The position numbers were made by a program, and so were the translations under genes. A stretch of DNA of 64,000 nt, taken from JACPUW01 sp049115495 (GTDB lineage Bacteria; Bacteroidota; Bacteroidia; CAILMK01; JACPUW01). The stretch covers positions 310,001 through 374,000 of the forward strand of contig JAGDZV010000005.1 of the NCBI GenBank assembly GCA_049115495.1. The letters are read 5' to 3'. Below the pieces are notes generated by a model that was given only the letters and a program-made list of their open reading frames with translations, was not told the origin of the DNA and searched no databases. The stretch's first letter is position 1, and every line of letters begins with the position of its first letter. Positions 59,300 to 64,000 of this stretch are shown piece by piece.

Positions 59300-60355
59300 T
59301 TAAATCATCTTATTATCAATTAGCACTTGAAAGCTGTCTTCCATAGTCTCTCTCATTGGTCTAAAGGTCATTCCTAATTCATTTTTGATTTTAGAATTAT
59401 CGGCATTCCATTCCACATTAATGTTATTTTTAATGAATTGTCTGCTCATTGATTTGTTGATCATAGGACCAACAAGCATTAATAACCATTTTGGTAGTGC
59501 TTTTTTGGGAAGCGGATAGTCTTTGCCGTATTTAGGTTGTAGCTCAAGGGCCATGTCGAACATATTAGAGTTATGGCCTGCTGTAATATATCGTCCTCGG
59601 GCATTTGCATTAAAACCTGCTTGAAAATGAGCTTCGGCCACGTCTCTCACATCAACCAAACCCATACCCATTTTAGGCGCTCCCATTTTTAAGGTGCCAT
59701 CGCCCATTTGCTTTAGTATGTTATAGCTCTCTGATGTTACTGACTTGGCATTTAAGGCTGGACCTAAAACCAAACAAGGGTTTATAGTAACTAATTTCCA
59801 TTGATCTTGGGCATCGGCTATTTCCCAAGCTTTTTTCTCGGCCAATGTTTTAGAATAAGAGTAAGGCTGATAGTCTAATGAAGCCGTTGTGTTCCAGATA
59901 TCTTCAGTTAGCTGGCCGCCGGGTGCGTTTTTGCAGTCAATGGCATCAGTGTAAATAGCGGCACAGCTACTGGTAACAACAACACGTTCTACCGAGCTTA
60001 TTTTAGTTGCTTGCTTCAATACGTTGGCCGTACCTTTTTCGGCCGGGTCAATTAAGTCTCGCTGAGGGTCTTTAACATCAAGCGTAAAAGGTGAAGCCGT
60101 ATGATAAACAACACCACAGCCTTCCATCGCTTCAGCATATGATCCTTCAGTTAAAAGGTCAGACTTAAAGTACTTTATACTTCCTGGAAGCTCTGAAGCT
60201 AATTTATCTAGGTGTGCTACTTTTTCTTTTTTATCAGGGTTTCTTACTGCTGCGTGTACAGCAAGTCCTTCTTCTAAAAGGCGTTTTACCAACCATCCGG
60301 CTACGTAACCTGTGGCGCCTGTTACTAATACTGGTTTTGATTTGTCTATGTTCAT
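59300..60355 (-). CDS. NAD-dependent epimerase/dihydroflavonol reductase-like protein
   Basis: 351 residues of the extended SDR type. Cofactor loop VTGATGYVAGWLVKRLLEEG, VVYHTASPF, VVVTSSCAAIY and the Tyr-Lys pair in YSYSKTLAEKKAWE; NPCLVLGPAL and LVDVRDVAEAH are typical of dihydroflavonol/cinnamoyl-type reductases. It probably reduces a carbonyl compound with NADPH; the substrate cannot be told. An AraC regulator gene lies immediately upstream on the same strand, which may control it. A strong terminator follows. Confidence 0.9.
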   Translation of the reverse strand: MNIDKSKPVLVTGATGYVAGWLVKRLLEEGLAVHAAVRNPDKKEKVAHLDKLASELPGSIKYFKSDLLTEGSYAEAMEGCGVVYHTASPFTLDVKDPQRDLIDPAEKGTANVLKQATKISSVERVVVTSSCAAIYTDAIDCKNAPGGQLTEDIWNTTASLDYQPYSYSKTLAEKKAWEIADAQDQWKLVTINPCLVLGPALNAKSVTSESYNILKQMGDGTLKMGAPKMGMGLVDVRDVAEAHFQAGFNANARGRYITAGHNSNMFDMALELQPKYGKDYPLPKKALPKWLLMLVGPMINKSMSRQFIKNNINVEWNADNSKIKNELGMTFRPMRETMEDSFQVLIDNKMI

Positions 60356-60466
60356 TTTTGATATTTTAGATGTTGAATTTTAGATTTTAAATTATTTTTA
60401 GTGGTGAGAAATTAGTAACGGGTGATTAGGTGATGCACAAAATTTCTCGTTACTGCTTACTAACTC
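60356..60466. repeat. Degenerate AT-rich repeats between the reductase and AraC genes
   Basis: Contains TTGAATTTTAGATTTTA (60373-60389), identical to the left flank of the four-helix-bundle gene (11809-11825), and an inverted repeat GAGAAATT (60406-60413) / AATTTCTC (60441-60448) within TAGTAAC-rich sequence. No gene. It may be a remnant of the same kind of element. Confidence 0.35.
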
Positions 60467-61378
60467 CTAGTTACTATTCATCCTGTACTCTGCCGGTGTC
60501 ATTCCGGTTTCTTTTTTAAATAATTTGTTTAATCCTTGTGGGTACTCAAAGCCTAATTCGTAGGCTATTTCATTAATGGCTTTCTCAGTACCTAACAATT
60601 CATTCTTTGCCTTGTTTACCATAAAATCATTGATATGAGATTTTGCACTTTTTCCTGTTTCTTTCTTCAACATATCACTTAAATAATTAGGCGACATATT
60701 CAATTCAGCTGCAAAATGTTTCACCGATGGAATTCCGGTTAGGGATGGCTCTTCTGACTTAAAGTAGGTACTCAGTTTCATAGCAAAATCAGCTACAAAG
60801 TCTTTATTGAAATTGGTTCTGGTGTAGAATTGTCTATCGTAAAAACGCATGCAGTAGTTCAACAGCAACTCAAGGTTCGAAACAATGAGTGTTTGGCTAT
60901 GTTGGTCTAGGTTTTGCTCGTATTCTCGTTTTATCTTTCCAATAATTTCTTCTATATCTTTTCTTTCATTTGCTGAAAGGTGCAATGCTTCGTTAGACTC
61001 ATATGAGAAAAACCCATATTGGTCAATTCTACCGCCTAGGCTTGATTTTCTGATTAAATCTGGATGAAAAGTCAGACTAAAGCCTTTGCTATTTTCTAGC
61101 TGAGAGCAATCGACCATTTCCATTACCTGGCCAGGCGCAATAAACACCATAGTACTGTTTTCAAAATCATACGAGTTTCTTCCATAGCCAATAGACCCTT
61201 CAACACCTTCTTTAAAAAATATCAAGTAGTTATCAAAAGTGATTTTTCTACCTACAAGAGAGTTGTCGTAACTCATATCACAGTCAAAGTTTACTGATAT
61301 GAGCGGATGCTTTGGCTCCGCAAGGCCAAGTAGGCTGTGTGCTTGAGAGAGAGAATTTATATGTAATATTTCAGACAT
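60467..61378 (-). CDS. AraC-family transcriptional regulator
   Basis: 303 residues. N-terminal cupin-like ligand domain (about 1-150) and a C-terminal double helix-turn-helix: FAAELNMSPNYLSDMLKKET with GKSAKSHINDF, and AINEIAYELGFEYPQGLNKLFKKETGMTPAEYRM. Such proteins activate or repress nearby genes in response to a small molecule; the oxidoreductase gene directly downstream is the likely target. Read on the minus strand, CACCTTTG followed by GAACCTGTAAA precedes the ATG and resembles the region before the gene at 31782. Confidence 0.92.
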   Translation of the reverse strand: MSEILHINSLSQAHSLLGLAEPKHPLISVNFDCDMSYDNSLVGRKITFDNYLIFFKEGVEGSIGYGRNSYDFENSTMVFIAPGQVMEMVDCSQLENSKGFSLTFHPDLIRKSSLGGRIDQYGFFSYESNEALHLSANERKDIEEIIGKIKREYEQNLDQHSQTLIVSNLELLLNYCMRFYDRQFYTRTNFNKDFVADFAMKLSTYFKSEEPSLTGIPSVKHFAAELNMSPNYLSDMLKKETGKSAKSHINDFMVNKAKNELLGTEKAINEIAYELGFEYPQGLNKLFKKETGMTPAEYRMNSN

Positions 61379-61459
61379 GAATCGTATTTACAGGTTCAAA
61401 GGTGAAACAACTGTAAAACTACGAGTTATCCATTTTAAGGTAAGGCTGAGCCAAAATAC

Positions 61460-62881
61460 CTATTTCAGTGAATCTTTTTTCTTCAAACGCAATACATCGT
61501 TGAGCACATCCCTTAAATTACTAAATACAGGAAAAGAATAAACAACACCATTTGAGCCAATTATTCCATATGGTGATTCTTTGTAAGCATTAGCCGAAGA
61601 ATAATATTTGGTGTTTTCTCTTATTATAAATTCTGTATCCAAGTTAGCCAAAGAATCAACTTTAAAGATATGATATGTTAACTTCTTGGTCGATTCAATA
61701 CTTTCTACCAGTAAAAATGGAATTGCCACATTTTTACCTAAAGACGGATCATAAGTACAAATAATATCTCCAGATTGAGCGGAGATTGAATTATCTGAGT
61801 TAATACTTTTTTCAATTGTATTGGGCTTTGTCGCTTCTGCTGAAAGTTTTTTCTCGTGAGTTTTTACAGAGTCTTTTTTGAATATTATACTTTTTGGTGC
61901 CAGTTCGTTTAGCTCCGGAAACTTTTCAAATAATTGAGCAGCCGTTTGATATTTTTTAGTTTTTACCAAAGTAAGAATGGCGTTTTCGAGGGCTGGCTTA
62001 TTTCTACTACCTAAATCAAAGGCCTTAGTATAATGAACTAAAGAGCTTTCGGGGTCAGAATCAATCTGCAGATTACCTGAAAAGGTGTGACAGGCCGACA
62101 AAAAATCATCATTCTTAGGATTTGAATTCTTTTGAATGCACTTTTCAAATAAAATCAATGATTTTTCGGTTTTGCCCTGCTCATAGCTGAGCAGGGCCGC
62201 AATAAAATCTGCCATAACTTGAGCCTGATTGTCAATTGAAAAATTGCTAATATCTGGGTTTCTTATTGGAAATACGTCATTATCAATCTTCAAACTGTCT
62301 TGTCTTCTTGAGAAATTATGGAATCTAACCTTCGCATAAAACAAGCCGTCGTTAACATCAATTTTACCCGAAACCAATAGACCTGAATTCATACAAAGCG
62401 AATCCATTTCTTGCCTTATTGATTTGCCATCAATTACATCGATATAGTTGCGGTCAACTCTTTTAATGGTGTAAACAGAATCTTCTAAGTCTTCTTCTTT
62501 CAAAAATTCATGTACAAGAAAAGAGAAATTATCGTCAGCTTTTCCAAAGCTGCTCAAAGCGATTCCAATTTGATTTTCTTTAAAAGTACATGGTACTTCT
62601 TTTTCAGTAAACATATTTAATGCAACCAATACGGCAAGAACTACAAATGATATTGCCGAAAACGAAACAGAAATTTTGAATCGTTTAGAGATCTTGGCCT
62701 TCTTATCTTTTAGCTTTTTGAACTCAAGCAGCCCATACACCAAAAACAAAAAGAGCATCACCAAAATAGTAATGAGAATGGTTTCTTTCAACTTAATAAA
62801 GGGCGCTACAACTGAAAAGATGCTAAGAATAGTACCTATTAGTCCCGTCCAGGATATGAAGTCGTTAAGTTTTTGGTTCAT
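61460..62881 (-). CDS. Membrane protein with a periplasmic or cytoplasmic TPR-like domain, unknown function
   Basis: 473 residues. Three transmembrane helices lie near residues 8-28, 34-52 and 70-90. The large soluble part begins with a region (FKENQIGIALSSFGKADDN) like the helper domains found in some Bacteroidota signalling proteins, then has TPR-like helices (LLSYEQGKTEKSLILFEKC, ENAILTLVKTKKYQTAAQLF) and a separate C-terminal domain (GIIGSNGVVYSFPVF). No enzymatic motif. It is divergent from the LytTR regulator gene; 158 bases separate their starts. Confidence 0.65.
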   Translation of the reverse strand: MNQKLNDFISWTGLIGTILSIFSVVAPFIKLKETILITILVMLFLFLVYGLLEFKKLKDKKAKISKRFKISVSFSAISFVVLAVLVALNMFTEKEVPCTFKENQIGIALSSFGKADDNFSFLVHEFLKEEDLEDSVYTIKRVDRNYIDVIDGKSIRQEMDSLCMNSGLLVSGKIDVNDGLFYAKVRFHNFSRRQDSLKIDNDVFPIRNPDISNFSIDNQAQVMADFIAALLSYEQGKTEKSLILFEKCIQKNSNPKNDDFLSACHTFSGNLQIDSDPESSLVHYTKAFDLGSRNKPALENAILTLVKTKKYQTAAQLFEKFPELNELAPKSIIFKKDSVKTHEKKLSAEATKPNTIEKSINSDNSISAQSGDIICTYDPSLGKNVAIPFLLVESIESTKKLTYHIFKVDSLANLDTEFIIRENTKYYSSANAYKESPYGIIGSNGVVYSFPVFSNLRDVLNDVLRLKKKDSLK

Positions 62882-63022
62882 TTAATGATAAATCGAAACT
62901 TAGCCAATATTACAAATAAGCGCGATTGAATCAATATTTTTCGATGAAAATTGATTTACCGAATTATCTATTTGTACAGCTTTTAGAAATTGTAGTTAAA
63001 GCCAGTAAAGAGTAGATCTAAA

Positions 63023-63030
63023 TATATTTG
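63023..63030 (+). promoter_or_regulatory. Candidate -7 element of the LytTR regulator gene
   Basis: TATATTTG, exact TAnnTTTG, only 9 bases before the ATG at 63040; this would give a very short leader. No TTTG 19-21 bases upstream. Confidence 0.3.
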
Positions 63031-63039
63031 CCAATGTAG

Positions 63040-63852
63040 ATGAAAGATGTACCAAACTATGTTATTCAATCGCCCAAAGAAAGATTTTTATGGGTTTTGT
63101 TTACCATTGTTTTTGGTTTCTTATTTTTCATGGTTTTTGAGCCCTTCGGAATTTTTGTAGAAGAAGGATACTCAAATGAAGAAGTAGTTTTTGGTATAGC
63201 TATAGCTTCATTATTAGCTTTTGTCATTCTACTTATCACCCAGTTTGCTGTAAAAGAAGTTCTGTCAATAAGCTCGCTTTCTTGGTGGCAATTTGGGCTT
63301 TGGTTTTTAATTGAGGCCTTGTTAATTTCTTGTGCGTGGAGTGTTGCAGATCTTATTGAGCCAAGAGAAACAATTTCGTTTCTTCAAGTATTTCCTGAAA
63401 ACTTCATCGGATTTACCTTGGTATTTGGGTTGCCATATTTTGGTTTTGTTTTATGGAGAAAGGGTAGAACGGTAAACTTAGCAGCACCAAATCATATTGA
63501 AGAAACACCTGATGCTGTTACCATTTCAGACGAAACGGGCAAAACCAAAATAATCATTAAGCTTTCTAGTTTGCTATACTTGAATTCAGCAGATAATTAT
63601 GTGGAAATTCATTTACTTAACGACCATAATGTGGAAACCAAGGTGATTAGGAACACATTAAAAAATCTAGAATCGCTCTTTTCCAATACAAAGGTTCTAA
63701 GGTGTCATAGGTCTTATATGGTAAATTCAGAAAAGATTACCAAGGCGGTAAAAACGAGTTCGGGCATGCAGTTGCAACTTGATAAGGTTCATGTTCATGT
63801 TCCAGTTTCAAAATCATACATTTCTGAGATAGAAAAAGCTATAGAAAGATAA
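63040..63852 (+). CDS. Membrane-anchored LytTR-family DNA-binding regulator
   Basis: 270 residues. Four transmembrane helices (about 15-35, 48-68, 80-100, 125-145), then a short linker and a C-terminal LytTR domain: LLYLNSADNYVEIHLL, KVIRNTLKNLESLF, LRCHRSYMVNSEKI and VHVPVSKSYISEIEKAI. There is no receiver or kinase domain, so signals probably pass directly from the membrane part to the DNA-binding part. Such membrane LytTR proteins often regulate their own gene or a neighbour. No target site was identified. Confidence 0.88.
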   Translation: MKDVPNYVIQSPKERFLWVLFTIVFGFLFFMVFEPFGIFVEEGYSNEEVVFGIAIASLLAFVILLITQFAVKEVLSISSLSWWQFGLWFLIEALLISCAWSVADLIEPRETISFLQVFPENFIGFTLVFGLPYFGFVLWRKGRTVNLAAPNHIEETPDAVTISDETGKTKIIIKLSSLLYLNSADNYVEIHLLNDHNVETKVIRNTLKNLESLFSNTKVLRCHRSYMVNSEKITKAVKTSSGMQLQLDKVHVHVPVSKSYISEIEKAIER

Positions 63853-64000
63853 CACGCTGAAAATCAAGTGCTGGTATAAATGGCCATTTACCCCAAGGCT
63901 TAGCATTTACCCCGTTTTATAGGCTAAAGTCGTAGAAATTAAGAGACTCAAACCATTTACTTTATAGGAATGGTTCTACAACTCATTTTCGTATGGTTAA
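63853..64000. other. Right end without a recognised gene
   Basis: 148 bases after the LytTR gene. GGTATAAATGGCCATTTACC contains a small inverted repeat, and no frame open to the right edge shows coding character. Confidence 0.3.

Overview
The window reads as chromosomal DNA of a free-living, AT-rich member of the phylum Bacteroidota, probably an aquatic or marine Flavobacteriia/Cytophagia-type organism. The signs are three proteins ending in a type IX secretion (T9SS) type-A sorting domain, a one-protein hybrid two-component regulator with an AraC output domain, a TonB-dependent receptor, many Bacteroidota-restricted families (VTC/DUF4956/DUF2490, DUF6428, YiaA) and several good matches to the Bacteroidota vegetative promoter (TTTG, about 20 nt, TAnnTTTG). 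No phage, transposase, CRISPR array, rRNA or tRNA was found. Taxonomy below phylum is inference.

Layout. 1-7.0 kb (minus): a recently duplicated pair of large surface lipoproteins, followed by an overlapping outer-membrane protein cut by the left edge. 7.4-10.2 kb (minus): a TPR sensor kinase and a stand-alone receiver. 10.3-13.3 kb (plus): an arsenic resistance operon (arsR, a DUF6428 protein, arsC-like phosphatase, acr3) interrupted by a four-helix-bundle gene flanked by imperfect inverted repeats, and bracketed by two similar palindromes. 13.4-20.3 kb (plus): two large multi-PAS proteins that carry a kinase dimerisation/phosphoacceptor domain but no ATPase domain. 20.3-24.9 kb (minus): a T9SS-secreted serine-hydrolase-like protein that has lost its catalytic Ser and Lys, and the hybrid AraC-type regulator; between them lie three copies of a 16-bp direct repeat that look like its operator.

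25.0-33.4 kb: phosphoglucose isomerase behind a palindromic operator, a cold-shock protein, a Gfo/Idh/MocA oxidoreductase with a secreted protein, a YiaA-type protein, a zinc-ribbon membrane protein and a helical-repeat protein. 33.4-38.0 kb (minus): a 1548-residue T9SS adhesin-like protein with 14 DFDP repeats and 9 Cys repeats; the Cys repeats recur seven times in another T9SS protein at 44.7-46.9 kb. 39.2-42.7 kb (plus): a tight four-gene operon VTC domain - DUF4956 - DUF2490 - CotH kinase lipoprotein, closed by a strong terminator. 43.0-44.7 kb: a membrane histidine kinase with its receiver.

47.0-64.0 kb: cysteine biosynthesis (cysE-cysM), truA, a pentapeptide-repeat protein, a TonB receptor followed by a small cytochrome c lipoprotein, a DNA repair methyltransferase cotranscribed with a metallo-beta-lactamase-fold protein, a bestrophin-like channel beside a second such hydrolase, three NAD(P)-binding oxidoreductase/epimerase genes with an AraC regulator, a TPR-like membrane protein and a membrane-bound LytTR regulator.

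The most promising leads for new biology are the VTC/DUF4956/DUF2490/CotH operon, the hybrid regulator with its repeat operator in front of a dead secreted hydrolase, the ATPase-less PAS/DHp pair, and the inverted-repeat-flanked four-helix-bundle gene inside the ars operon. Many genes have no ATG at the longest start; the starts given here were re-chosen from signal peptides, overlaps and promoter positions.
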